Assembly: GCA_004764695.1 (NCBI GenBank)
Contig: SMSO01000014.1
Span: 1,067,148 to 1,131,147, forward strand
Length of the DNA stretch: 64,000 bases
Reading direction: 5' to 3'
Source of the DNA: Schizochytrium sp. TIO01
Taxonomy: Eukaryota > Sar > Bigyra > Thraustochytrida > Thraustochytriidae
The notes under the pieces: model-generated
Told to the model about the DNA's origin: nothing
Seen by the model: the letters and a program-made list of their open reading frames with translations, nothing else
Databases searched by the model: none
In this document: in pieces, positions 45,778 to 55,739 of the stretch
How the letters are laid out: each line of letters opens with the position of its first letter
Position numbering within the stretch: the stretch's first letter is position 1
Position numbers and translations under genes: made by a program

Positions 45778-48603
45778 ATGGAGAAGCGTGTGATTCGCAA
45801 GGGCGAGGAGGATGACCTCGTCCTTCTCAACAACATCAATGAGAAGGAGGTGGTTAACACCCTTGAGCGTCGTTTCGCTAAAGATGCCATCTACACTCGG
45901 ATTGGCCCTGTGTTGGTCAGTGTCAACCCTTTCAAGGACATTCGCGGTCTCTACTCCATGGACATGATGCGCAAATACTATGGTCGCTTCCAGTTCGAGC
46001 TTGCACCGCACGTTTTTGGCGTTGCCGAAGAAGCATATCGGTCGCTCCTCTCCACTCACTCAAACCAGGCCATCCTCATCAGTGGTGAGTCTGGTGCTGG
46101 TAAGACTGAAGCCGCAAAGAAGATTATGGAATACATTGCCGCTGTCTCGAAAGACCGCGCCGAGGTGTCCTCTGATATCTCTGTTGGTGAAATCAAGGAC
46201 GCCCTTCTCAAGAGTAACCCTGTGCTCGAGTCTTTCGGTAACGCCAAGACGCTCCGTAATGACAACAGTTCTCGTTTCGGTAAGCTGATGCGTATCTTTT
46301 TGGACTACGACGGTGTGCCTCTTGGTGGTGCTATTAGTACTTACCTCCTCGAGAAAGCTCGCGTGGTGTCCCAGACTGAGGGTGAGCGTAACTTTCACAT
46401 CTTCTACCAGCTTTGCGCTTCTGGCGTCAAGAGCCAGCTTCGTCTTAAGGACGCGGGTTCTTACAACTACACCAGCACTACCACCTCTGTGGATTCCATT
46501 AACGACTCATCTGACTTCAAGGAAATGGACAGTGCCATGGATGCCGTTGGAGTTGGCCCTGAGAAGATGGAGTTTTACAAGATCGTGGCTGGTATCATGC
46601 ACCTTGGTAATGTGGACTTTGATGCCAAGCGCGATGCTTGCGACGTCTCTGGTCGTAGCAGCGGCTCTCTTGAGGATGCAGCCTCGCTCTTTGGTATGGA
46701 CTCTCGCGACCTCGCGCGTGCGCTCACTCACAAAACCATTCAGTCTCGTATTGAGACCGTCACAAGTCCTCTCACCACCGTCGATGAGTGCCGCAAGTCT
46801 CGTGATGCACTCGCCAAGGCCATCTACTCACGTGCATTTAGTAAGCTCGTTGATATGATCAACGTGGGCATTCACGCCAAACTGCAAGATCTCACTCTCG
46901 GAATTCTCGATATTTACGGTTTCGAGATTATGAAGCATAACAGCTTCGAACAGCTCTGTATCAACCTCACCAATGAGAAGCTTCAGCAGCTCTTCATTGA
47001 GCTTACCCTGCGTGCCGAACAGGAGGAATATGCTCGCGAAGGTATTCAATGGGTCCCCATCGAGTACTTTGACAACAAGATCGTGTGTGAGCTCATTGAA
47101 AGCCGTCGTCCCGCAGGTATCTTTCAGCTCCTCGATGACGAAGCTTTGCGCCCCGGTGGTAACGACAAGGCTCTCATCGGCAACCTCAACTCAAACCTCG
47201 GTCGTCACCCGCACTACGTCTCCCTTGAGACCCGCACCAAGAATGACCTTTCCGAGTTTACTATTCGCCACTACGCTGGTGATGTGACCTACAGTACCGA
47301 AGGTATGCTCGATAAGCACGTCGATACCCTCTTCCGCGACCTCATTATGGTTGCAGGACGTGGCTCTCACAACCCATTTCTCAACGACCTCTTCCCCGAG
47401 GCCAACCAACCTCCCAGCGGCAAGCGGCCCATTACTGCCGGTACCGCCTTCGTGCGTGATCTCGGTTTGCTGATCGACGAGCTCCACGAGTCAGAGCCTC
47501 ATTATGTCCGTACCATCAAGTCTAACGAGACTAGGCGTAACATCTTTGACCGCGATCTTGTGGAGTTTCAGGTTCGCTACCTCGGTCTCGTGGAGAACAT
47601 TCGCGTTCGCCGTGCAGGTTTTGCGTACCGCTCGGACTACAACTTCTTTTTTCGCCACTACCGCATGACTTGCGATGCAACCTGGCCTTTTGGATCCAGA
47701 AACTCGCAAAGAGATACTCGCACGATTCTCAACTCGCTTGGAATTTCTGAGTTTCAGGAGGGTAAAACCAAGGTTTTCATTCGTGAGCCTGGTGATGTCT
47801 TTAAGTTGGAAATGGCTCGTGAGAAGGGTCTTAACATGGTCGCTGGTATTATTCAGAAGGCTTACCGTGCCTTCAAGGCCCGCTTGTACTTCTTGCGTCT
47901 TCGCGAGAAGAGTGTACAGCTCCTCAACCACCAGAAGCGCCGCCGCGCTAGTTATGTGTTCTACTTCCTTGGCGACTACATTGATGCCCAGCACAACGAC
48001 GCTATTGCCTCTCAGATTCAGGGCAGAGTTCGTTTTGCCGAGAACGTGATGCTCGTTGACGCCAAGGGCCGCAAGATCCCGCATGTTTTGGTGGTGACCC
48101 GTGGCAACTTTTACATTTTCCAGTCTCTTACCTTCAAGCCGATTGTCGCTTGCGCAATCCGTGATATCCAGAGGTTCACAATGTCCTCTTACGCTGACGG
48201 TTACATGGCGGTAGACCTCGCTTCTGAGAAGCCTGAGCAGACCTACATCTTCGAGAGCATGCGTAAGGCAGAGATTGCCACTATGCTTCATGAGGAAGGC
48301 ATCAAAATCAACTTTGAGGATGAGTTCCTTGTGACTGTCATCACGAAGTCCTTCTTCGGTAAGAAGATTCTCCAGAAGACCCTTCGCTTCACCGAGGGCA
48401 ACCTTCCGACTGGCGCTACTCGTCTCCTTGTCACCAAGAAGGACGGTGTCAACCCTAAGCTCGAAATGGCTATCGAAGTTGCTCCTGATCTCGCTTCTCA
48501 GGCTAAGATCCAGCTCGACGAAGATGTTCTTTCGCGCGTGCAGATTCACAAGACCGCTCACGGCGTTGCCAAAAAGGTCCCTTACAAGAACTTCCGCTAC
48601 TAA
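45778..48603 (+). CDS. Class I myosin, short-tailed
   Basis: A 941-residue actin-based motor in one exon. The head (about 1-690) has the P-loop GESGAGKT (103-110), switch I NDNSSRFGK (about 160), switch II LDIYGFE (about 377) and the DALAK sequence; a Thr sits about 16 residues upstream of DALAK, the TEDS position whose phosphorylation activates many class I myosins. One IQ motif follows (IIQKAYRAFKARLYFLRLR, about 697), then a TH1 membrane-lipid-binding tail (about 745-941, with HVLVVTRGNFYIFQS). There is no SH3 domain, proline-rich tail or coiled coil, so it is a short-tailed monomeric class I myosin linking membranes to actin. Codon use is strongly C-biased in the third position, suggesting high expression. 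The large minus-strand frame opposite it is a shadow of this bias. Confidence 0.97.
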   Translation: MEKRVIRKGEEDDLVLLNNINEKEVVNTLERRFAKDAIYTRIGPVLVSVNPFKDIRGLYSMDMMRKYYGRFQFELAPHVFGVAEEAYRSLLSTHSNQAILISGESGAGKTEAAKKIMEYIAAVSKDRAEVSSDISVGEIKDALLKSNPVLESFGNAKTLRNDNSSRFGKLMRIFLDYDGVPLGGAISTYLLEKARVVSQTEGERNFHIFYQLCASGVKSQLRLKDAGSYNYTSTTTSVDSINDSSDFKEMDSAMDAVGVGPEKMEFYKIVAGIMHLGNVDFDAKRDACDVSGRSSGSLEDAASLFGMDSRDLARALTHKTIQSRIETVTSPLTTVDECRKSRDALAKAIYSRAFSKLVDMINVGIHAKLQDLTLGILDIYGFEIMKHNSFEQLCINLTNEKLQQLFIELTLRAEQEEYAREGIQWVPIEYFDNKIVCELIESRRPAGIFQLLDDEALRPGGNDKALIGNLNSNLGRHPHYVSLETRTKNDLSEFTIRHYAGDVTYSTEGMLDKHVDTLFRDLIMVAGRGSHNPFLNDLFPEANQPPSGKRPITAGTAFVRDLGLLIDELHESEPHYVRTIKSNETRRNIFDRDLVEFQVRYLGLVENIRVRRAGFAYRSDYNFFFRHYRMTCDATWPFGSRNSQRDTRTILNSLGISEFQEGKTKVFIREPGDVFKLEMAREKGLNMVAGIIQKAYRAFKARLYFLRLREKSVQLLNHQKRRRASYVFYFLGDYIDAQHNDAIASQIQGRVRFAENVMLVDAKGRKIPHVLVVTRGNFYIFQSLTFKPIVACAIRDIQRFTMSSYADGYMAVDLASEKPEQTYIFESMRKAEIATMLHEEGIKINFEDEFLVTVITKSFFGKKILQKTLRFTEGNLPTGATRLLVTKKDGVNPKLEMAIEVAPDLASQAKIQLDEDVLSRVQIHKTAHGVAKKVPYKNFRY

Positions 48604-49341
48604 GCCTCACTCTCTGTTTTTGTCTTGACAATGTCCAGATGTTGTTTGTGTGGATCCTGTCGTTTTTTCATTTGTGGTGTTTTCCAAGCAATATTACATC
48701 GTCGGGACACTCTTGTCTTCGCGACGCTCATTTGATCTCGCATTAATAGTGCTGACCATGTTGTTTGTTTCATTTTCTAGCTTTTCTATTCTGCCAAATA
48801 CTCTTCTTGTTTGCACATTATTGTCTCTTTAGCGCTCGCTCACTCAATAACGTTTATTTTCACATCCTTGACATTTAATTTAGGAAGTATTCCAATGCCA
48901 TATCCAATAGCAGAGAACTTGTTTCGTGCTTCTGCTCTTCTGGATATAGTTTATCTATCTTCATCAAGTTCGGGCTACAGCAAACAAACTGTACTTGCTC
49001 GAATCGAATATCGGTATTGCGAAATTTGTTGCGTTTTTGCTTACTCACCTTCTGAAAGGAAAAAAAGAAGATGTTTTCCTTATTACTTTTAATTAATTTT
49101 TTTTAAATAAAAAAATAAAAGGAGCCCAAGTCTGTTTTTCAAATCCTTTAAGGATTCACAGATGTCTGTTGTTCGCACGATTGTTGTCAAATCCGCATGT
49201 AAGGGAAACAAGTTAAGGAGGAGTTGAAGGCAGTGACGACAAAACCAAATACGGACCTGCGTTCTCGAGACTCATTCCATTTTCGCTGTCAACTTTGATA
49301 CTTGAAGGACAAGGCATCATCAAATTTGAATTCTTGGGGCG
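48604..49341. other. Intergenic spacer, tandem genes
   Basis: 3' flank of myosin and promoter of the FAAP24-like gene. An A/T tract lies at about 49080-49125. No coding sequence is recognised. Confidence 0.6.
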
Positions 49342-50251
49342 ATGACGTATCTTCTCGTACGCAGCGATCTTGTACGAGCTGGTGATGAGTTTGGCGCTTT
49401 GGTTCGAGAAGAAGAGGGAATTCGACCTGTGGCGCGTCTCGTGCCTGATTTTGTGGTGCCGAGTGCAGGATGCGCTGTAATCATTCTCAGGCAAATGAAC
49501 GTAAACAGCACAACAGGTTCTCAACAAAATGGCGGTAGCGCCAAAAATTGTATGGAGGGCATTCAGCGATTGAAGGGATTTAAGCTAGGAATTGCAATAA
49601 TCATTGGAGACAAGGTACATGACCGAGAGTGTCTCCTGGCTCCATGGCCAGACAATGTACATGTTTTCCCCCATGCAGACAATGCTCAAACCCTCTTTCT
49701 AAGCATTAACAGGGTACGTGAATTGTTACACCCTGTGGAACTTTGAACAATGTCTGGTGTACTAATTTTGTCTTGAGTAACTTTATCATGCTACACAGAT
49801 TGCGAAACAGGTCCACGGAACCAAGCTGAAGAGTGCCAAGCTCTGGCTTGAAAAGGAACGTGAAAATATATCTGCCCATGCTTCGGATCAGCGGATGGCT
49901 GTAAGTCCACAAATATCAAAGTTGGGTCATAGGTGGGAAAATAATCTAACAATGCCTTGGATTGGCCTTGTAACATCATATCATGGATGGCCCATCCATC
50001 TTGATCTCGATGAGCAAACAATTTTTTTATTCTTATTTTTTCAATAATGTTATCACGACACTTAACAGGTGATCATGAGCATGCTCCCAGTGGACCGTGG
50101 GGAGGCCCAGGTGTTAATGGATGTTTGCGAGAATATTGAAACACTTGTGCACATGAGCGAGGCAGAAATAACTGCAAATACGCCGCTGTCCACAGAAGCG
50201 GCCATACGAATCACCAACTTCTTTAAAGTCAATAACAAGATTCTTCACTAA
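49342..50251 (+). CDS. FAAP24-like ERCC4-nuclease-fold/HhH2 protein (three exons)
   Basis: Three exons, 49342-49713, 49799-49900 and 50069-50251, all joined in phase 0 to give 218 residues, nearly the length of human FAAP24 (215). The N-terminal part has VREEEGIRPVARLVPDFVVP followed by a hydrophobic strand (GCAVIILRQMNVN) and a later GFKLGIAIIIGDK strand, as in the inactive nuclease fold of FAAP24. The last 60 residues (VIMSMLPVDRGEAQVLMDVC, then ITNFF near the end) look like a tandem helix-hairpin-helix domain. FAAP24 pairs with FANCM to recognise DNA interstrand crosslinks and stalled forks. No nuclease GDxnERKxxxD motif is seen, consistent with FAAP24 rather than XPF or MUS81. Both introns are canonical. 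Confidence 0.65.
49714..49798 (+). other. Intron 1 of the FAAP24-like gene
   Basis: 85 bases, begins GTACGT and ends TACACAG, phase 0. Confidence 0.8.
49901..50068 (+). other. Intron 2 of the FAAP24-like gene
   Basis: 168 bases, begins GTAAGT and ends TTAACAG, phase 0. Confidence 0.8.
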
Positions 50252-50478
50252 CAACTCAGCCGGCACTGGCAAACAATTTTCCTGCCAGATTAGCCCTGAG
50301 AGAATGAAAAATGTGCACACAAGTGCATGACAGTCCATCTCTGCATGATGTGTACCAACGCCACACATACTAAGAGCCAACTATTAATAATCTAAAAACA
50401 TAATCGTTGTAATCTCTGTCTTTTGTCTACGCCACAAGTTCAAATAACCACAACGAGTCATCCACAATCTCAAGACCC

Positions 50479-51420
50479 TTACGCCGAAGTTACATCCTCG
50501 GAGGTTTCAGCTGGAACAGTGAGAGCCTTGGCGAGTTTGGCAATACCATCAACCCCGACACGGCAGCAGCCTCCAAGCAGAGCGATTTGCTTGTGTTCCT
50601 TTGCCCATACGGAAAGCATATTAGCGAAGTCGTCCTCCGTAACACCAGATGCAGGGACCCAAACCCGGTTGATATATGCTTCACCACTGTTCGGGTACAC
50701 TACAAGAGGCTGCTCAGGAGCGACCTGGGAAGCGATTTCGAGAGCTTTGGCAGCAGCAGGTGGGGCAGTGCAGTTAATTCCAGCAATGTCTACAAGCTTG
50801 GCATCACGCAAGAACTCCATGGCCTCCTTAAAGGACTCCCCACTGTTAAGTTCCCCCTCAGTGTTAAGAGACATGGAAACCCAAACCTTGATGTTTTCAG
50901 GAAGGGGAGCGCACTCTTCAAGCGTGCGAACGACAGCGCGGACCTCCTGCATGCTCGGGAGAGTCTCAAAGGCGATGAAATCCGGGAGGCACTTATCGTC
51001 AGCTACAAGCGCCTTCAGACGTTCAACGTGAAACTGAACAAGGTGGTCTTCATCAACGCCAAAGTTTCCAGTGTACTCGCTGCCGTTTGCGAGAGTCGCG
51101 CCAAAGCTGCCAAGGCTGGCAGCCACCTTGCGGCCGTCAACGCCTCCTGCAGCTTTGCGCGCCACAGCGACACCCTGACGCATAATTTCTGCAGCCTCGT
51201 CATGGGAGACGCCAAGTTCTTCGAAGCCCTTGAAGCTGAATTGGTACGTCGCAGTCGTGACAACGTTGGCTCCAGCTTCGTAAAAGTCGCGGTGGACTGC
51301 CTCGAGCACGCTCGGGTCATCCCTGAGCATGCGTGCTGACCAGAGCGAATCAGTCCCAGTGAGTTCGACGCCGCGCTGCTCCAGCGCCGTGCCGAGGCCT
51401 CCATCGAGAACGAGAACCAT
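50479..51420 (-). CDS. Homocysteine S-methyltransferase
   Basis: A 313-residue cytosolic zinc enzyme that makes methionine by moving a methyl group from S-methylmethionine or S-adenosylmethionine to homocysteine. The barrel start LDGGLGTALEQRGVEL, the substrate-binding stretch around TTATYQ (55-60) and FETLPSMQE, and all three zinc cysteines are present: Cys217 in AGINC, and Cys285 and Cys286 in GGCCR. Length is typical of the stand-alone (MmuM/HMT) type rather than the cobalamin-dependent synthases. The ATG at 51420 begins right at the family's N-terminus, without a targeting peptide. It is convergent with the FAAP24-like gene (227 bp gap). Confidence 0.92.
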   Translation of the reverse strand: MVLVLDGGLGTALEQRGVELTGTDSLWSARMLRDDPSVLEAVHRDFYEAGANVVTTATYQFSFKGFEELGVSHDEAAEIMRQGVAVARKAAGGVDGRKVAASLGSFGATLANGSEYTGNFGVDEDHLVQFHVERLKALVADDKCLPDFIAFETLPSMQEVRAVVRTLEECAPLPENIKVWVSMSLNTEGELNSGESFKEAMEFLRDAKLVDIAGINCTAPPAAAKALEIASQVAPEQPLVVYPNSGEAYINRVWVPASGVTEDDFANMLSVWAKEHKQIALLGGCCRVGVDGIAKLAKALTVPAETSEDVTSA

Positions 51421-52199
51421 CTTCGGTATGTATTCAGTGAATTGCCTTGCTTAAGTTGCAATTGTCAAATCGGCTTGACAAAGGGCTTTGCTTTACGAGT
51501 TTGCTGCACTTCGGGAGCGCATTTGGGCGCAAAGCATTCATTCCACTTTGTTACTTCTAGAGATTCGGGTAGCATGCCTTTCAGTGCTGCGATTGGAAGG
51601 AAGACCCTTTCTTGGTTACGACTCTCGGCGAGAGATCACAAATATGGCATTCATAGTACTACCTCAGACTACCTCTCTGACCAGAGCAACTTGAAGAACG
51701 CCTCGCCGCCTCGATGTATGCGCACCAAGATTGACCTGCATCAGGTTGATCAGTGTCAAGAAGGAAACAATGAAAGTCCAGAATGCATTTCTGCTGCTGG
51801 TTGGCGTTCTTCTTGAGAAAGCCTTGCGCAAACGCCTGAACTCCCAGGAGTCTCGAGGGTGTCGCGTGTCCAAAGCAAAGTCTGCACTACCTAATTAGCA
51901 TGTGTGATTGACTTAGAGGTAGGTACTATTAGGTAGATAGGTAGGCTGCTGCCTCCTGAAGGAATGCAAGATTTGCAGGTGAAGCATTTCCAAGAGCTAG
52001 CTATCACGATCTATCTTGCTTTGGAAAATTTCAATGCAATCAAGGAATTATACAGGCAAGGTAGAGATAAAGATATAGTATGTGCAGGATATATTTATGC
52101 TATGTAGTATAGTACTATGGAGTTTAAATGCATGATCTATTTTTGATGTGCAGAAACACGCTCTGCGAGCAGTTGATAAGGCAGTTCTGGTTGGCTTAC
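51421..52199. other. Intergenic spacer
   Basis: Promoter of the homocysteine methyltransferase and 3' flank of the transporter gene. A minus-strand frame at 51664-51873 contains a hydrophobic run (FWTFIVSFLTLINLM) but has no ATG in the right place and no recognised family. GGTA-type repeats occur near 51917-51945. Confidence 0.5.
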
Positions 52200-54533
52200 T
52201 CAACCATGGACGATGACCTTAACATGACCAGTGTGATCAACGACCTGGAATGGGGTTCCACTATCAAAGACGCGAAACCACAATGCAAAGAGGATCACAG
52301 AGAGAAAGGACGACAACACCGAAATAATGACTAGAACACCATACATTGACGCCTCACCTAGGCAAAGTGCAACTAAAGTAATTAATACGGTGCACGAAGT
52401 ACGCACAGTCAATTGACAGTTTAAAATTGTAGAGACATGCTCCTCCTCGACCCACTCACGGAGAAGCTTGGCATGAACGAGTGCAAACGCGCGCAAAGGT
52501 GGTCCGGATAGCACCAAAACAACCATTAAGAAGAGAACAGAAGCCTTAGATGTAGAACTGAATAAAACAAATCCCAAAAGTGCCGGGAAGGAAGTAGACC
52601 ATAGAACCCATGTTGTTAAGGATGCAGTGCGAGCTAAAGAGCCCGTCCAGCGGTGAATGTACTTCACAAAAGTTACTAAACCACACGAGAAGCATCGAAG
52701 TCCGAGCAACAGACCAATTATCCACACAGGCAAACGCCGCCAGCGCAAATAAGTCAATGAAAGTAAGCCAAGGTCCAAAACTGACAGATTTAGTACAGCA
52801 TAGGACAGGCTAGCCAGAAACACTGGACTTTGAATGTAAATACGCCACCGCTTTAACCATCGCTTCAGCTTTTCCAAGCGAGGTTGACGCGGCGCCACTC
52901 CAATTGGGTGATAAATGCTGCGGCTATCATAGGGATCAAAAAATGTCACACTTGTGTCGAGGGGTGGGCGCTCTGTTCGAAGGGCAGTCTCTGTATGGTA
53001 TGCGAGCCGAAAACATGAGGTTTCAAGAATTCCGCACAAAATTTGCCAGAATATAGCGGTCTCTAGCGCAATGAAAAGTGCCTGCTGAGGATTACCAAGA
53101 TCTAAAACAAGACCAAACAGAATAGGAGAACTCACATAAGCAGCGGTATGAACTCGGCTCAAGTGTACCTTCAAGGCTACTACTGAAGCATCTATTGTGT
53201 CTCGAGCCATAATACTGTCAGTGCCTGCTGCACCATACACGAGCTCAGGCTCAAAATCTACATGATCTTGTGTTTGGCTCTGCCCCTCCTCAGATGAAGC
53301 AAAGTCATCACCTTCGTCTTCGCTAGGTGTTAAGCTGCCCAGGGGGCTTAACAAGGAAGATGCTTGGTTTTTAGCAAACGTTGACTTGGCATGCGTCTGT
53401 TGATCATAATACCCTTCCTCGTGGGTTACTGCATGAGTCATACTAAATGGTGCTGATGCAACTAGACGGGACCAGTCTTTTCGAATAAGAGAGCTACGTG
53501 CTGATCGGGCTACGATACTTAACGAAATGCAAGTCACAAGGATAGCAAACCACAAGAGTGGTGACCCGTGAAGAAGCTGTGGGTGCGATCCTGTTAATGT
53601 GGCATCAAGCGCTGGATCTTCCGCATCATGAGACCCTTCTTCAAAAATCCACGGGTTTGCGCCGCTTTTGCCTAGATCAAGCCGAGAAGAAGTTGGTGCA
53701 GGGGGGTCGGGAGTTGGCAAAAATGTTGGCGCCATAGTTGGCTCTGGGGGTAGGGTGCTGTCAGATGCAGACGGAAGCGGAGTACTCCTGTCTGCCGCAC
53801 CTTTGCTACGGCTGTGTTTCGAATTTTGCACAATTATTCCTTCTTGGTGAAGATTCACAAGTGCGCCGGGAAATGCATCACGCGTGAGTAAAAATATCAT
53901 ACCTAAAGCTAAAAGAGCGCAGACCCTTTCAATGGCAACCAATGTAAGTGCACACGTCAGCCGGTCGACTTGCATGATGCGAGGCACAACGCGATGCACT
54001 AAGACGTATCCGACACACGTGCTACACAAAACGATTGTTGCAGCCGGAACAAGGGAGTCAGGGTAAACTGCTATAAGTACCACTGCAAGAACCAAATCAA
54101 GCGTTGCTGCGCAAGATGACGACAGAAACTGGGCAACACGAAGAACTCGCCGTGCACACGTGTACGGGTTCACGGACGGTCTGAACTGTTTATAAATAGA
54201 TGGTCGCACATAGCCATACTCGCCTGTAGGTGAAGACCTTGCCATTTGGGATCTCCTTTGGTCATTGTTTGCTCTCGCCCGAAGACGTTCCCGAAGTAGG
54301 ATACCGCTTGGAATACATCCTAGAGCGCCAACAAACAGCGTTGAGCCAATCCAGCTTCCCCGAATAATGCAAATTTCTTGGTCTATAGGTTCGCCAAGGT
54401 CTTGGATTGTGAGCAGAAGGCAAGGGGACACGAAACCAAGGAGTGTGGCGCATAGCAAAGTAGCGATTATAAGGACAACTGTCTCCAGTTGCCTGGCTGC
54501 TCGCGACCTCCCAAACGCAGAAATACCCTTCAT
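52200..54533 (-). CDS. Ferroportin (SLC40)-like transporter, divergent
   Basis: A 777-residue multi-pass membrane protein. The stretch YPDSLVPAATIVLC resembles the TM1-TM2 region of ferroportins, and the later parts QSPVFLASLSYAVLNLSVLD and LVALCLGEASMYGVLVIISV resemble TM7 and the last helices. The cluster MARDTIDASVVALKVHL followed by a membrane segment fits the middle of the transporter. Ferroportins export Fe2+ from the cytosol. Two departures are seen: an extra hydrophobic segment at the N-terminus, and a Ser/Pro/acidic insertion of about 150-230 residues between the halves (one hydrophobic helix inside it). The usual G-D-R motif of TM1 is not obvious. The ATG at 54533 is the first in frame; the frame opens 45 bases earlier at a GTG. 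The call rests on patterns only; another MFS family is possible. Confidence 0.55.
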   Translation of the reverse strand: MKGISAFGRSRAARQLETVVLIIATLLCATLLGFVSPCLLLTIQDLGEPIDQEICIIRGSWIGSTLFVGALGCIPSGILLRERLRARANNDQRRSQMARSSPTGEYGYVRPSIYKQFRPSVNPYTCARRVLRVAQFLSSSCAATLDLVLAVVLIAVYPDSLVPAATIVLCSTCVGYVLVHRVVPRIMQVDRLTCALTLVAIERVCALLALGMIFLLTRDAFPGALVNLHQEGIIVQNSKHSRSKGAADRSTPLPSASDSTLPPEPTMAPTFLPTPDPPAPTSSRLDLGKSGANPWIFEEGSHDAEDPALDATLTGSHPQLLHGSPLLWFAILVTCISLSIVARSARSSLIRKDWSRLVASAPFSMTHAVTHEEGYYDQQTHAKSTFAKNQASSLLSPLGSLTPSEDEGDDFASSEEGQSQTQDHVDFEPELVYGAAGTDSIMARDTIDASVVALKVHLSRVHTAAYVSSPILFGLVLDLGNPQQALFIALETAIFWQILCGILETSCFRLAYHTETALRTERPPLDTSVTFFDPYDSRSIYHPIGVAPRQPRLEKLKRWLKRWRIYIQSPVFLASLSYAVLNLSVLDLGLLSLTYLRWRRLPVWIIGLLLGLRCFSCGLVTFVKYIHRWTGSLARTASLTTWVLWSTSFPALLGFVLFSSTSKASVLFLMVVLVLSGPPLRAFALVHAKLLREWVEEEHVSTILNCQLTVRTSCTVLITLVALCLGEASMYGVLVIISVLSSFLSVILFALWFRVFDSGTPFQVVDHTGHVKVIVHG

Positions 54534-54712
54534 TTCATCCACAAAGAAGTATGAGATCAACGTACGATGAACCTTCACAGATCCCGTACGCAGGGAGTTC
54601 TGTGCACGCTACGTTTTGCGAGCGGTTCGACGAACAACACGGGTCGAAGACTACTAAAGACACGTCAGTGAGCTCAGTGACGGATGATCCAACCAAACAA
54701 TTAGTCACCTGA

Positions 54713-54934
54713 TTAATTAACGGGCGCAGCAAGCAGCTGGTCGACACCAGAACCACCAGCTGCAGCCGAGTAGACTGCTGGTGCCTCTATTCTGCCACCG
54801 CGGCGCCCAGGATGATTCGCGGAGTTCCCACCAGAGAATCGGCGCTGGGCTTGCGGCACCTTGCGATTTGCTCGAATCTCGCCGCCAAGAACGAGGTTTT
54901 ATGTAACAATTAAGCCTAAGATTGTGAGCCGCAT
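54713..54934 (-). pseudogene. Small coding-like frame interrupted by one stop
   Basis: Minus strand: an ATG at 54934 opens MRLTILGLIVT, then an in-frame TAA (54899-54901), then a 61-codon open stretch with GGEIRANRKVPQAQRR, RRGGRIEAPAVYSAAAGG and the end LLAAPVN at 54713. The codon choice resembles the well-expressed genes of the window. The plus strand is also open here, so GC-richness alone may be the cause. Options: a short gene broken by one change, a terminal exon, or chance. Confidence 0.25.
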
Positions 54935-55739
54935 TTATGCATTAATATGTGACAAATGAGTTGTTTGTCACAGAAGATACATGTGGAGTCAGAAAAAAAA
55001 TCGTTTTTCAAGAAATCTGAGTAAGACGACTTGCTCTAGAGAATAAAGCTTTCTGTACAGCAACAAGAGGTTGAATAGCCTTTTATCCACTGCCATGGTC
55101 GTGACAAATGAATGGGCGTTAGCAGAAACATCAATCGCATGAAGTCTAGTCTCGGGTTTAGTATCTGGTGAACACCCCTTCTGGATTAAAAACGATTGCC
55201 TCAAATGTTTTGGTACAAGACTGAAGTTTTGGCCAGTAGAAACACACCCCTTAGCCTAGTTTTGATACGCCTTGCAAAACAAGCAGCAAAGATGTTTGAT
55301 AGTCAGTTTACAATGCTATATAATACAAAAGCACCCTTGCACCCATAAGAATTGCGGCGAAATGCGTATTGGGATAAACATAAAAAACTTCTCAACCGCA
55401 GATTTCGCACCTCTGCTTGGTAGAGTGCTGCGCAGGCAGATATTTAAGAGTGGACTGGGAGAGTGCAGTGACTTCAGGGATCTCTTGAAGTTTTCAAGGT
55501 ATTCAATTAAACAGGTTTTAAATCACAAACGATCTGGTTTTAGTGGGCTATTTTTTGGCACATGTACGTAGTCCAAAGTTCAAAGACCCAAATTCTGAGC
55601 TTGTAAGTCTTCAGTGTAAGGTATCAACCACCCAAAGCAATAGCTCTCCACGAGCCGGGGCAAGCAAAGTCTGCTGATCGATTAGTATATGGTGTAACCA
55701 TCTTCTAGATGCATCATAGATATCTCTCTACAACTTTCC

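Noticed and set aside
47491-48561. 356-codon open frame on the minus strand opposite myosin
   Set aside because: It begins inside the myosin tail and is produced by the C-biased codons of myosin; no recognisable domain.
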